The notes: generated by a model not told the origin, from the sequence alone. A stretch of DNA of 64,000 bases from Gracilaria domingensis (GCA_022539475.1 VCMS01000175.1:1-64000), one strand, 5' to 3'. Counted from the stretch's first letter, positions 43,967 through 55,130 are shown. Made by a program: numbers and translations.

Positions 43967-44689
43967 CTACCAGTCCCAGTCTTCTTCGTACTCCTCCTCT
44001 TCTTCAGAACCATACAGTTCTTCATAACCGTACTCTTGTTCATATCCATAATCTTCTTCAGGAGCATATTCTTCTGTGGATGCATATTCCTCTTGTAGTT
44101 CACCTTCTTCATCCTCTGCGTCGGGCCCATCGACTTCATATGCCCTATCTTCGCGTTCGGAACCCCAGACCTGTCTCGAAAATATCTTTTCCGTCCGACG
44201 CAAACCCCCGCATGTTCGACACTCTACTCCTGGGTGAGCCATGATTTCATGCCCCAGAAGCTCATCGAGACAATGGGTCTTAAAAAAGCAGAGGTGGCAT
44301 TTAAAGCGGCGGCCAGCATGCGTGTGGTTCACATGGTCCTTAACCGCCGCCTCTGTGACAAAATCTATTTCGCAGTAGGGGCAACCATAGAGCCCGCATA
44401 TGCATTCCCACGGCGAGGTTGACAGAATTTCCACATCAGCGCTCTCGTTTGTGTGCTTAATCCTTTCATGTTGTTCTTCTTCTGTCGAAGTTTGCGTCGT
44501 CGTGCGTTGGAACCCCGACCCATTAACCAGATTGCATTCGCTCACACTGCAAGACGATCCGAGATGGCACCGATGACTGCAAAGACAGGGAACCCAATCA
44601 GGGCGGGATTCCAAGGTATCTAGGAGTGAACGGCAGTGTGTTCGGAACTCAGAGAGAACCCAGAAGGCACTGCAACTTCTACAACACAT
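43967..44689 (-). CDS. C2H2 zinc-finger protein with acidic tyrosine-rich tail
   Basis: An intact 240-aa ORF from ATG 44689. The N-terminus has a Cys-rich finger-like start (MCCRSCSAFWVLSEFRTHC). Two C2H2 fingers follow: CPYCEIDF...KDHVNHTH and CHLCFFKT...LGHEIMAH, each C-x2-C then about 12 residues to H-x3/4-H. Downstream a further C-x2-C (CRTCGG) leads to a tail of EEY/GYE/YGSEEEEEYEEDWDW repeats, highly acidic and tyrosine-rich. Likely a nuclear nucleic-acid-binding protein whose tail could act as an activation or interaction region; that role is inferred. No frame defect. It lies alone between a MITE fragment and a long gene-free stretch and is one of the few intact non-transposon genes here. 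Confidence 0.7.
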   Translation of the reverse strand: MCCRSCSAFWVLSEFRTHCRSLLDTLESRPDWVPCLCSHRCHLGSSCSVSECNLVNGSGFQRTTTQTSTEEEQHERIKHTNESADVEILSTSPWECICGLYGCPYCEIDFVTEAAVKDHVNHTHAGRRFKCHLCFFKTHCLDELLGHEIMAHPGVECRTCGGLRRTEKIFSRQVWGSEREDRAYEVDGPDAEDEEGELQEEYASTEEYAPEEDYGYEQEYGYEELYGSEEEEEYEEDWDW

Positions 44690-45615
44690 TTCTCGAATTT
44701 TTTTGGGTGTATAAGTATACTATTGTTGAATTCTTGTGCGGTGAGTCTGGGCAGAGATAAAGTTAGATGGGGGAAGGAGCTGAGATGCTTGCCTTCTTAC
44801 GTCCATTCGAAGAAAGGTTTTTCTTGGAGAGGATGGTGTTTCATAAACTGCGTTTTAATTCATCTGGGAAATGAGGATAAAGATTATTTTACTATCTCCA
44901 GTTCATAATTTTCTAGAGGTAATCATTAATTTTTTTTCGCACATGTATGAATGAAGGATTCTGACGAGAAATAAGAAAAAACGGATTTGTTGTGTTTGGA
45001 TCACTAGGCCGATGTTCTCCGTATTGGTGGCCAGATGCTGTTACTCTTTGATTTTTTCAGAATATATGTCGAATGTTGTAATATTATTTCGAGGCTGTAT
45101 GGAGGTTGGACACGTAGTACTGTGGTGCGTAATCATTTGGACTTCTATGACTATTTCTGAACACTATTAAGTGTACACATAGACCAAACGACACGTAACC
45201 AATTTAATAGATAACATTTAGGAGAGTTAGCTTTAGATTAGTATAAAACGGAGCTTGACAAACTAGAACGTCAACAACTGCGAGAATAACAAAAATATAT
45301 CGAATATCAACTAAATCAATTTTACGGTCAGTTTTCTACTGAGAGCGGGAGACCGCGCAGCACACCGTTGCAACTGTTACTACCTAAGTGAAAGAATCGC
45401 ACTATATCTAATTAATATATATGTGTCTGCATCAACCTCTGCGTTATACAGAATCGACAGGTTTATTCGTCTACAGCTCTGAGAGCGCCGGATTGGCGAC
45501 TACACTTGTGAGAGTGGACTAGCTCTTCTGAGGACCAGAACCGCTGGACTATGTCTACTGGATTTATTGAATCCGGTAGAGACTGTATTTAATAAGGGCG
45601 GAATTTCTCGACAAT
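44690..45615. other. AT-rich intergenic, no gene
   Basis: No coding frame or recognised repeat. It is the upstream region of the zinc-finger gene and the target region of the MITE that follows. Confidence 0.5.
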
Positions 45616-45623
45616 ATAAGCCT

Positions 45624-46113
45624 AAGGGGCGTATTTGTGACTGACTAAATTTAGTTTCCCCTAGTCACTAGTCACAACAAAAAATCAGTTAGTCAGTCAT
45701 GTTAGTCATTAAAAGCTTTCAAATATTTTTTTGCTCAGTTTCATCAACTTAACACGCAATGGCGTCCACCAAAGAACCTTCGGTGCATTTAGCATGATTT
45801 AAAATAGTAGTCTGCGCTACGTAATCGTCTTTAAACTTACTTGTAACAAAAAATCGAAATAAATTGGATGTTTTCAAACAAGTTTTTGAAAACCTTTGAG
45901 ATTAATTTCGTGCAACAGGACATGTCTAACCTCTAACTTTTGCGAATATGCTTGTAATTCGGTATCACAGTAGACTTCCGCGTTTAATACGCCATCGTAA
46001 AGAACCTAAAATTTGTAATGACTAAAATGACTAAATGTTTTTTACCGTCGTAGTCAGTCAGTAATTAGTCACCCATTTTTTAGCTTAGTCAGTCAGTCAC
46101 AAATACGGCCCTG
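45624..46113. mobile_element. hAT-like MITE, copy 1
   Basis: 490 bp. The left end AAGGGGCGTATTTGTGACTG and the mirror of the right end (CAGGGCCGTATTTGTGACTG) form the terminal inverted repeat, followed by subterminal AGTCAGTC/GACTGACT arrays. Exact 8-bp target duplication ATAAGCCT at 45616-45623 and 46114-46121. No coding capacity. An 8-bp duplication and a CAGGG-type end are typical of hAT elements. Confidence 0.85.
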
Positions 46114-46198
46114 ATAAGCCTTCGAATTGAATTCAGAGCTTTAAGATTCAAACTGTTAGAATGCGTGATATTACTAGTAACAAAACTTCTTTAGTCTG

Positions 46199-46529
46199 AG
46201 TTGGAATATGTGATGGAAGCGAGACATAATGGCAGTGGAAATGGTCAAGCATGAAGTGCTAGGATGATGTGTCCTCATGGACATATCTACCAGGAGGCAA
46301 CTGGATCTGAATCTGTGCATATGCGTTATTAGATAATTTATTTAGAAGAGTGATCCGCTGCATATGCGAACACGTAGGCTGAAGTACGCGAAATATTGTG
46401 ACGGACAGTGCTGCACCTAGCTCCTCCGCCAAACCAGACGCGCGCCTACATAAGTAAAGAGAGAGGCTCTGACTACAAATCAATGGTAGTCAGCTCTCAA
46501 CCCTGCTTATACATACCAGAATTTGTACT
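46199..46529 (+). repeat. Copia 5' LTR
   Basis: 331 bp, begins AGTTGGAATATG and ends TTTGTACT, so the termini are AG...CT rather than TG...CA. The target duplication fixes these edges. Confidence 0.85.
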
Positions 46530-46543
46530 GGTTATGGGCCCAG
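46530..46543 (+). promoter_or_regulatory. Copia primer-binding site (initiator tRNA half)
   Basis: GGTTATGGGCCCAG directly follows the LTR. It is the complement of CTGGGCCCATAACC, the anticodon-arm sequence of initiator tRNA-Met. Drosophila copia primes in the same way from a cleaved initiator tRNA half. Confidence 0.8.
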
Positions 46544-49500
46544 ACACCCAGCGCAAGTAAGTTCATCACTGTTTTGCACTGCGTTCTAACCGCGAAAGTC
46601 CTTTTGTTCCTTGTTTTGATTTGGATCTATTGTCGCTGCAGTTGTGTACTGCATTATGGATGACTCGCGAAAGATTACCAAGTTCTTTGGTCGCACTGGC
46701 GAGGACTTTCTTCTCTGGTTGGCGCGAACTGAAGCTCTGTTGCACGCCGAAGGAGTATTGCGCTATGTCACGGTGGACGTTATTGAAGAGAAGAAGGACT
46801 TGACGGAGAAAGAGCGACTGGATGTTGCGAAGTGTCGTTCTTTGCTTATGCGTGCTCTTGGAGACAAGCCATTGCGATTATGTCTTGCTGATCAGCATAA
46901 TCCTTTTCTCATGTGGAAGAAATTGAAGGATCGATATGCTGTCTCTAATGTAGTTTCACGAGTACAACTACAATCGAAACTGACGCGTATGAAATATACC
47001 GGTCAAACAATGCAGGATTATGTCGATGCTTTCGAAGACGTTTTTAATCGTTTGGCTGCAATGGGCACTGCCGTGGCTGAGGAGATGCAAGTTGCTATGT
47101 TTTTGGCGTCATTCGGGGACAAGAACTCATCAGTGTACGGCAGCACAGTTGCAGCCCTGCAAACGTTTGATGCCAATGTGTCATGGGAAGTAGTCACTGC
47201 GCGTTTGCTACAGGAATACGAAGAGCATCTTGATGCTGGTATGGTCAATAGCAGTACCAAAAGCGAGGGCACCGCCCTCCAGGCAAGTTCCAGATCAAGA
47301 CATCGTGGACGGAAGGCCTACAAAGAATCTCGTACGTGCTACAACTGTCACAGGAAGGGACACATCGCAAGGAACTGTACGCAGAGAAACCTCCGTCACC
47401 AAGATTCGGTTCGTCCCGGTTTTCAGGGGACTAATACTGAGTCCGCTAGCAGAGCAACCTTGCTGAGAGCCACTGTACGAAACGAGAAGTTGGTTCTAGA
47501 TTCTGGTGCATCCCAACACATGGTCAGTGATGCCGCTGTTCTCAAAAATCTCCGCCGGATTAACGAGAAACGGGTTGCATTGGGAGATTCAACAACCTTA
47601 CTTGCGAATATGGAAGGCGACACTGTGCTGCGGACGAAAGTGAGAAGTGGATCGCACATTCAAGAGCATGATGTGTATCTGCATAGGGTACTTTTGGTAC
47701 CCGAGATTCAAGATGTTCTCATCTCTTGTTCGGCACTCTGCGATGACGGTGTCAGACTCGACTTCGAGACTAATGGCTGTACTGGAAGCAAGAATGGCAA
47801 TGTTCTTCTTCGGGCTCAACGTGATGGTGGACTGTATGTTATCGATGGAGATTTGGCGCGTGATGACACCAGTCATAGGGCTTTAATTGCGAGATCTAAG
47901 ATCACTGACCGTCTGTGGCACGCTAGACTTGGCCATGCCAGCCAGTATAGCGTGCGAGACCTCTTGCGCTCCAACGCCGTACAGCCGCCAAGAACCGATA
48001 CTTTCACGAAGAAGGTGTGTGCTACTTGCGCGAGGGCCAAGCAGTCGCGCTGTAGACATCATCAGAATCCAGCTCGTGCTTCAAATGTTTGTGAAGTAAT
48101 ACACAGCGATGTTTGCGGGCCAATGTCTGTGCAGTCACTGGGTGGATCAAAGTTCTTCGTATCATTTAAAGACGACTACTCTGGATACGTTGTGATCAAG
48201 CCCATCAAACGTAAGAGTGACGTTGCTACTGAGTTCAAGGCATTCGAAGCATGGGCAGAGCGTCGAAGTAACTGTAAAATCCAGCAGCTAAAGAGCGACC
48301 GCGGTGGAGAGTATGTAGCCTTGAATGGCTATCTGCGTGAGAAGGGAATAGATTGGAAACCATCTTCCTCGTACTCTCCTAACGAGAACGGTGTGGCTGA
48401 ACGCACGAACCGGACAATTGTTGAGTGCGCTCGATCTTTGTTGTTGCACGCTGGACTTCCGAGGCAATTTTGGGCGGAAGCGGTGACCCACGCGGCTGAC
48501 ATTCGAAACCGTTTCTTCTGCCCCACGGTAGGTAAAGTGACTGGTTTCGAATTGTTCACCAAACGTAAGCCCAGAATTGACCATCTTCGCGTCTTTGGAA
48601 GCCATGCGTGGGTTCACATACCCAAACAGAATCGACAGAAGATTGATGCCAAGAGCAGGGAAGGGATTATTATCGGATGCTTCGATAATAGTCAATACAA
48701 AGTCTGGCTGAAAGATTCAGAGACTGTTGTTGTAGCCCGTGACGTGGTAGTGGATGAGGAGTCCTTCCCGGGATTTGATTGGTTTGGTACTGGAACAGTG
48801 GACGATTCTGGTGATGATTCAGCCACGAGAGAAGTGGAAATTGGAAGTTTACAGGAAGAGATTGAAGCAGAGACCACCGAGGATTCAGAAGTTAAGGATC
48901 TGACAGGAAGTGGACATTGGACTACTGAAGTGGATGAAGATGGAGTTGAATGGACTACGCACCATCCCACAGAACCCTCCACGTATGGAACGACGAGGGA
49001 AGGCTACGCGGCGGAGCCTCCAGTCGTTAATGAAGTACCGGAGCAACCTATTGCGAGATATCCTTCTCGTCAGCGAAAAGCACCAGAGCGTTTCGATCCA
49101 ACGAAGGCCATGACTGCAGTATGTATTTCTCTACACACACCAGAGACTGTAGAGGAGGCCTTAAAAATGCCTGACGCTGATTGCTGGCGCTCTGCAATCG
49201 ATGATGAGCTTGCATCGCTACGAGCACATGCGACGTGGGAAACAGTTCGGCACACATCTGATATGAATCCAATTGGGTCGAGGATGGTCTTCCTTCGTAA
49301 GACAAATGCCGTAGGAGACACAGTGCGGTATAAGGCTCGACTGGTCGTTCGAGGATTCATGCAAGGGTTAGTAGAGAGAACGTACGCACCGGTTGTGGAC
49401 TTCAACACTGTGCGACTTGTGCTAGCGCTGGCAGTCCAGAGGGGTATAATATTCATCAAATGGATATTAAAACCGCCTTTCTGCATGGCGATATTGATGA

Positions 49501-50661
49501 GACGATTCATGTTGTGCCCCCTGCTGGATTGAAACTCTGTCAGCCAAATGAAGTTCTCGAGCTACGCAAGAGTCTCTATGGTTTGAAGCAAGCGCCTCGT
49601 CAATGGTATAAGAAATGGAGGGAGGTCATGGAAAGTTTAAACTTTCGCCCTTTGCTTTCAGATGAATGCCTATATGTCCGGAATGATGTGTGGCTGATGA
49701 TATATGTGGATGATATTATTATTATTTCACCCAATAGCAAGCATATGAGCATCGTGAAGCAGGAGATATCTGATCATCTAGACGCAAAGGACATGGGGCA
49801 CCTCTCCAAATTTCTAGGAGTAACTTTTGCTAGTAGGAAGGACGGAGCGTTTCTTCATCAAGAGGATTACATTCAGGAGATACTCAGGCGGTTTGGCATG
49901 GAACACTCGAAACCCGTCTCGACGCCCATGACAGATTTATGTGTTCGGCAGAAATGCAATCATGAGCTTGTTGATCAGAAGTTGTATCAGGAAATAATTG
50001 GATGTCTTCTCTTTCTCGCTACCCGTACTCGCCCTGATCTCAATGTAGCCGTCACACTGCTTTCTAGACGAAGCTCAGCACCTCGAGAGTGTGACTTGAA
50101 AGCTGTAAAACGCATCCTGCGTTACCTTCGTGGCACAGCTGGGTATGGATTGAAGTTGTGCACCGATCCAGGAGATTTACGAGCTTTTGCTGACGCGGAC
50201 TGAGGTAAAGATGTCGATACTCGGCGATCAACAAGTGGATTTGTGATCACGCTTGGAAAGACTACTGTAGCATGGAGGTCTATCAAGCAGTCTGTCGTTG
50301 CCCTCTCGACCGCCGAGGCGGAGTACGTCTCTGCCAGTGAAGCATGCAAATTTATTCTATGGATGCGCGATGTTCTACGGGACTTAGGATGCAAGCAAGA
50401 ATCCCCGACCATACTGTATCAGGACAATCAGACGGCCATTGTGTGGGAGTCATCTGGCATACGAGGGGCTAAGCACGTGGCTATTCGTGGAAAGTTTGTG
50501 TTAGATATGATTGAATCGAAGGTGGTAACAATTGAACATTTGTCTACGAAAAAGATGGCGGCGGATGTCATGACAAAACCACTGCCGAAGGAGGTTTTCA
50601 ACAAGCACTTGATCTTTTTGGGTGTTTGCCCAAGTTTCTAGAATTGACAAACAAGAGGGGG

Positions 50662-50992
50662 AGTTGGAATATGTGATGGAAGCGAGACATAATGGCAGTG
50701 GAAATGGTCAAGCATGAAGTGCTAGGATGATGTGTCCTCATGGACATATCTACCAGGAGGCAACTGGATCTGAATCTGTGCATATGCGTTATTAGATAAT
50801 TTATTTAGAAGAGTGATCCGCTGCATATGCGAACACGTAGGCTGAAGTACGCGAAATATTGTGACGGACAGTGCTGCACCTAGCTCCTCCGCCAAACCAG
50901 ACGCGCGCCTACATAAGTAAAGAGAGAGGCTCTGACTACAAATCAATGGTAGTCAGCTCTCAACCCTGCTTATACATACCAGAATTTGTACT
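50662..50992 (+). repeat. Copia 3' LTR
   Basis: Identical to 46199-46529 over all 331 bp as read. Followed by the second target duplication GTCTG. Confidence 0.85.
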
Positions 50993-51280
50993 GTCTGGAC
51001 AATCGCATTTCGGCCATACTCAGCTGTGCTACCACTACAGTAGTAGTACTACTTGCTGGTCTTTGGAAAATCTACCCAAATATTGCTTCATTTTCAAATC
51101 TTTCCATGGAAAGATTCGTACATACAAATATCTATTTTCTCTCATAGAAAAGCAATCAATAATTATTTACATTTAAAAGAAACGTGCAGTGTAACATGCA
51201 CATTTTCCTTCAGATACTAACGGAGTGGCTGGATGGGAAAAAGGACAGATCTCTCAGAGCTCCTTAGTCGTAGTCCAAAG

Positions 51281-51829
51281 CAGGCCCGTATTTGTGACTG
51301 ATTGACTTGATAGAAAAATAAGTGACTAGTGACTGACTGACTAGCAAATGCAATAAAATTCTAGTCAAATTTAGTCATTTACAGTACTCGTGACCACGAA
51401 CATACGTGTCACATTCATAACCACTAATTTTCCTACACGTGTGTAATATAATAGCCTAAATTGTTTTCAAATTAAGTCTAAAGTTTATTTTTGACTATAA
51501 ATAGTAAACATAGTTATCAATTTGTTAAGATATCCCTGTGTTTGTTTAATTTTGCTGTTTTTCTCAATGTTTTGCTCATTTTTAAAAACTTTTCTAAAAC
51601 TTGAAGTTTGATAATAACATTCTTTAGAACGAATATACCTTGTTAGAGCCTAAGCAAATTGACATATATACTGATATATCTCCGACCAAGAGCAGCGCAA
51701 TTTAATTTCTAAGCGAACGCGCTTAGAGAAAGAACCAAGGAAGTGTGACTAAATATGACTGACTACGAATTTTTTTGAGTGACTTTGACTTTTGGACTTG
51801 CCGAAAATCTAGTCACAAATACGGGCCTG
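51281..51829. mobile_element. hAT-like MITE, copy 2
   Basis: 549 bp, perfect 19-bp terminal inverted repeat CAGGCCCGTATTTGTGACT, exact 8-bp target duplication GTCCAAAG at 51273-51280 and 51830-51837. Subterminal GACTGACTGACTAG repeats are shared with the copies at 45624 and 43710. The interior is AT-rich and non-coding. Confidence 0.9.
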
Positions 51830-51837
51830 GTCCAAAG

Positions 51838-52676
51838 AGGCTGTGGCGGATCGATGCTGGTCGACTCCAACAGCCCGCTGCCGGTCCGATAGCGCCCGTA
51901 AGTACAAAACGAGCAGCGGGCAGCACCAGCAAAGATCAAGTCACTGTACCCATCTTTTCAATAAATCTACTTCTTCGTCCGGAAAAACCAGTTCAAAAGA
52001 CTGACGTGAAGCTGATTCCGATGTATGACCTTTGCTTTTTTAATTTATGTTGTGGGAGGTAATGTGACGCTCTGGTTTCTGACGTTGATCAAGGTCCCGC
52101 AAGGACTGAACAAATGTTATATATTACTTATATCAGCATCACAACTTATGTGTGCACCATCACGAAGTGTTATACGTTGCCGCTTTGTACAACAGCATCA
52201 AATTCTGAACATTGTTTATATGATAAATGGGCCATACTGTCTCTTTCTTTTGCCACATTACTGGCCAAAAGGCCGATCACGTCACAGCAGCAAAACGTAC
52301 TCGCGAGATATGATTATAGCACACGTGAGTTGGTCATCAACTGTGAAGGATTTACGTATGTTGTTGAATGCTGCCCACAACCTTGACACGTGCTTCTCAC
52401 GCACCTGAAGGGGCTCGAAAAGCAGCGGCATGGATGTGCGCTCTCACACGAGCTGTCCTGAGAGCGCCTGAGAGCTGGGTGGCTTTTGTTCTCCAACATT
52501 CTAAACAACATGGCATTTTGTCTACGCAGTCTCCGGACGTCTCAAAGTCTAAGTGTGACGCTGCCGGCACATCATCGCCTTCGTCAATTACCAGATAGAC
52601 AATATGGAACACATGCACACGGCGATAAAGGTGTTGACCTTTTCGAGCTTCCCCCGATTTAGTCTCCTAAAGAAGT
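51838..52676. other. Intergenic, no gene
   Basis: No convincing coding frame. Possibly the upstream region of the glycine-rich protein gene. Confidence 0.45.
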
Positions 52677-52684
52677 ATAAAAGG
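52677..52684 (+). promoter_or_regulatory. TATA box
   Basis: TATAAAAG, 115 bp upstream of ATG 52799 and followed by a CT/CA-rich leader; a textbook position for a 5' UTR of about 85-90 nt. Confidence 0.6.
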
Positions 52685-52798
52685 GTCAAGCTCGAACACC
52701 GTCTTTCCCTCCATCACCTGCAATCATCAAACCACTCTCACCAACAGCCGCAACCGCATTCTTTAACATCTTTCAAACTTTCCATTTCTACACAAATA

Positions 52799-53221
52799 AT
52801 GGTTTTCAACCTCATCCTATTCGTTCTCGCGGCCGTTGCAACTGTTTTACAAGCAGCACCTCTTTCGCAGCCATCTATGCGTCAGTTTGTCGTACCGGTG
52901 CTACCCCAACTACAGATTGTTCAACCATTTCCCACATTCGACTTTTCCACGTTGGTAGGTGGGACCGGTGGAGCCGGTGGTGCCGCGTCTGCTGTGGGCG
53001 CCAACGTGCAAGGCGGCTTTGGCGCACCCGGGGTGACTTCTTCCGGACCCACGTTTAACTCTGGAAGTATATTCGGCGGTAATGGCATCTTCAGCGGGGC
53101 CGTGGCAAATGGCGCTTCTGGCACAGTGAACGGCGATGGAACAATCCAGGGCTCGTTCCAAAACGGCGCTACCGGCGGTGTTGGCGGCGACGGTGGCTCT
53201 GCCGGAAGTTCCGAAAACTGA
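52799..53221 (+). CDS. Small secreted glycine-rich protein
   Basis: 140 aa from ATG 52799; the frame is open further up, but this start gives a clear signal peptide, MVFNLILFVLAAVATVLQAAP, with a cleavage site likely after LQA. The mature part begins with a Pro/Val/Gln-rich segment (VVPVLPQLQIVQPFPTFDF), then about 95 residues rich in Gly, Ala, Ser and Asn with GG repeats (GGTGGAGGAA, GGVGGDGGSAGSSEN). No cysteines, so not a disulfide-rich toxin or defensin. Likely an extracellular or cell-wall/mucilage protein; role unknown. A TATA box precedes it. The stop codon TGA (53219-53221) is also the left target duplication of the Harbinger transposon, so the coding sequence is intact but its original 3' UTR has been moved to beyond 60126. 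Confidence 0.75.
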   Translation: MVFNLILFVLAAVATVLQAAPLSQPSMRQFVVPVLPQLQIVQPFPTFDFSTLVGGTGGAGGAASAVGANVQGGFGAPGVTSSGPTFNSGSIFGGNGIFSGAVANGASGTVNGDGTIQGSFQNGATGGVGGDGGSAGSSEN

Positions 53222-53254
53222 GGGCCGTTCTTAACAAGTGTTGACGTTGCGTTG
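53222..53254 (+). repeat. Harbinger left terminal inverted repeat
   Basis: 33 bp, perfect mirror of 60094-60126. Confidence 0.92.
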
Positions 53255-53531
53255 ATCAACGGTTGATGAAGAGAAAGCAGCCATTCATTGGCCAATGAAA
53301 CTTTTAAAAGTTTTTGCAAAAAGCTTTAATACTTTTATTAAAGACCCCAGAAAGAACCACGGTGTAATGCTAGCAAATGCTTTGCGCACATTACGCTCTG
53401 TGCGTCGCAACGAGATCTACTGTGTAGTGCAGACTCTGCACTATGCTCTCTTCGCTGTCGATCTATAATCCCGCCCCCCACATGTTGTGCACTTTTTTGC
53501 GTTCCTTTCCTCCTTCCCTACGTTCCCTAGA

Positions 53532-55130
53532 ATGCAGCCAACACCGCCCAACACTGTCCCACTTGCACCACACCCGAACAATGAGACACAGCCAAAACCG
53601 TCATCTGAAAGAACCCAGCACAGACAAAATCAACAGATTCGAACGCAGATTTTGCAAAACAAAGCCCCTCTTCTTAACCAGCCAAGACAGACTTCCGACA
53701 GTTCCAGTCCTCGCAACAATCTAACGAGCACGCAGTCAACCGCGCTGGCTCCCCGTAGAAGCCCTCGAAAGCATACTGGTAATGCACACAGTCCGCTGAG
53801 AACGAATCAAGAAGCACTACAACTACTTCGAGAAAGCGACTTCGACAATCGCAATGATGTTACGAGATTCTATTCTTTCTTGCGCCAACAAGTTGTGCGG
53901 GATCTTCATAAGATCAACAAGCCCTGGAAGCTAAAGGTACGTGATAGAACAAAGGATGAACTTATTGCTCGCATTTTAGTTCACGTCTTTGTGATGAACA
54001 CAAAAGGTACCTCTTTAACTGCTCTGATTTCGAACCACCAAGCGCTAACAGAATACGAAGATTGGGAAAAGACATCAATTTCTTCATTGTGTACGTGGGA
54101 AATTCTACCGGACTTGATAACGATTGTGAACCAAGTATTTCAAGATGAAAGAGGGCAGGTTATTTCGTTGGTTTCGAGATCGATTCAAAGACAGAAAAGA
54201 AATGAGCAGAGGCTTCACGGCAAAGCAGAGCCTGCAAATTCGTTTAATGTAAATGAATTCGCGAGATTACTGGTGCTATTACGAGATGATCCTCAATGTC
54301 GTTTTGCGATACAGAAAGCGTTGGGTGATCAGATGGATCGCACAAAACTGGATAATCGCGTTACAAGAGATTCGTACTGGACCATTGTCGAGAAGCGCTT
54401 CAATAACAAGGCCGTTGATTCTAAAGAGAGTTTCAAGGGCTTTGTCGATGAGATTGATTCTAACAGTCGTCCACTGAAGCATAGACCTGGAGAGCTACTG
54501 AAGACCACTTTCTTTAGCAACAAGGCTGCGTTCACCAAAGTGTTTGACCGATGGTCAGCCTCAGGACAAAACGACCCAGCCCGAATCTACGATTTTCTGG
54601 AGTATGACGGTAGCTTTCAGTTGAACGCTAAGTCCAAGCGCATTCTGCTGTTCTTTGTCGTTTGCAAGGTGTTCACGAAACAACCCGTCATGGAGATTCT
54701 ACAGATTTCAACAAAGTTGATCAAGGTCGGAGAAACTCACGCAGATGATGATGGCAAAGATCCCGGTACGGATATTGTGCGTGATGCAAAATCGACATCT
54801 CAGAAACGGAAAAGTACCGAGCTGCAGCAGAGTTTTGACGATATTTCCAAGCGCATTGATAGATGCAATAACATAATGGAGGCCCAGGTTGAGCTGCAGA
54901 GGGCTCAAAGCGCTACAACCGACCGAAAACGCACGAGATCTCAAGAAGAATGCCTACTTTTCGACGAGGTCTTGGACTGCGTTGATAAAGTTAAGCGGGC
55001 TAAAGATGGAGGGGACGAAGAGGTGGCAAGAATGGCTGAAAACCTTTTACAGCGAAAGAAGCAAACGTACAAGAGGTTTATTGAAGGAGTTGATAACGGT
55101 AAGAATCATCAACCTGAGGATGAAACGTGA
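53532..55130 (+). CDS. Harbinger second ORF, 532 aa, family unknown
   Basis: From ATG 53532 (an alternative in-frame start lies 45 bp upstream, within a Phe-rich stretch unlikely to be coding). The first 90 residues are Pro/Gln/Thr/Arg-rich and disordered with a basic PRRSPRKHTG patch. Then comes a helical core with TRFYSFLRQQVVRDLH, RDRTKDELIARILVHVF, WEILPDLITIVNQVF, SYWTIVEKRFNN and FDRWSASGQNDPARIYDFL, and a charged C-terminus (QKRKSTELQQSFDDISKRID, LQRKKQTYKRFIEG). The W-x-x-V-x-x-R-F-N-N motif is of a kind seen in plant and protist transposon-associated trihelix/Myb-like proteins, but a Myb domain is not clear. In PIF/Harbinger elements the partner protein aids nuclear import and target recruitment of the transposase. 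That role is inferred from its position within the inverted repeats. Confidence 0.65.
   Translation: MQPTPPNTVPLAPHPNNETQPKPSSERTQHRQNQQIRTQILQNKAPLLNQPRQTSDSSSPRNNLTSTQSTALAPRRSPRKHTGNAHSPLRTNQEALQLLRESDFDNRNDVTRFYSFLRQQVVRDLHKINKPWKLKVRDRTKDELIARILVHVFVMNTKGTSLTALISNHQALTEYEDWEKTSISSLCTWEILPDLITIVNQVFQDERGQVISLVSRSIQRQKRNEQRLHGKAEPANSFNVNEFARLLVLLRDDPQCRFAIQKALGDQMDRTKLDNRVTRDSYWTIVEKRFNNKAVDSKESFKGFVDEIDSNSRPLKHRPGELLKTTFFSNKAAFTKVFDRWSASGQNDPARIYDFLEYDGSFQLNAKSKRILLFFVVCKVFTKQPVMEILQISTKLIKVGETHADDDGKDPGTDIVRDAKSTSQKRKSTELQQSFDDISKRIDRCNNIMEAQVELQRAQSATTDRKRTRSQEECLLFDEVLDCVDKVKRAKDGGDEEVARMAENLLQRKKQTYKRFIEGVDNGKNHQPEDET

Larger units (their letters stand above)
46199..50992 (+). mobile_element. 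Copia (Ty1/Copia-type) element, young
   Basis: 4794 bp, bounded by the 5-bp target duplication GTCTG (46194-46198 and 50993-50997). LTRs 46199-46529 and 50662-50992 are 331 bp and read identically, so insertion is very recent. Internal order: gag with CYNCHRKGHIARNC knuckle (about 47338), protease LVLDSGASQHM (about 47490), integrase with HARLGHAS, HSDVCGPMSVQSLGG and SYSPNENGVAERTN (about 47900-48500), reverse transcriptase with MDIKTAFLHGDID and MIYVDDIIIISPN (about 49200-49900), RNase H with ALSTAEAEYVSASEA (about 50290-50640). A purine tract AAGAGGGGG precedes the 3' LTR. It looks almost whole, with about two interruptions. Confidence 0.9.

Noticed and set aside
46259-46483. Two identical minus-strand 74-aa frames (also at 50722-50946)
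   Set aside because: They are antisense frames in the two identical Copia LTRs, not genes.
52921-53319. Pro-rich minus-strand frame opposite the glycine-rich gene
   Set aside because: GGN codons read as proline on the other strand; the plus frame has a signal peptide and TATA box.
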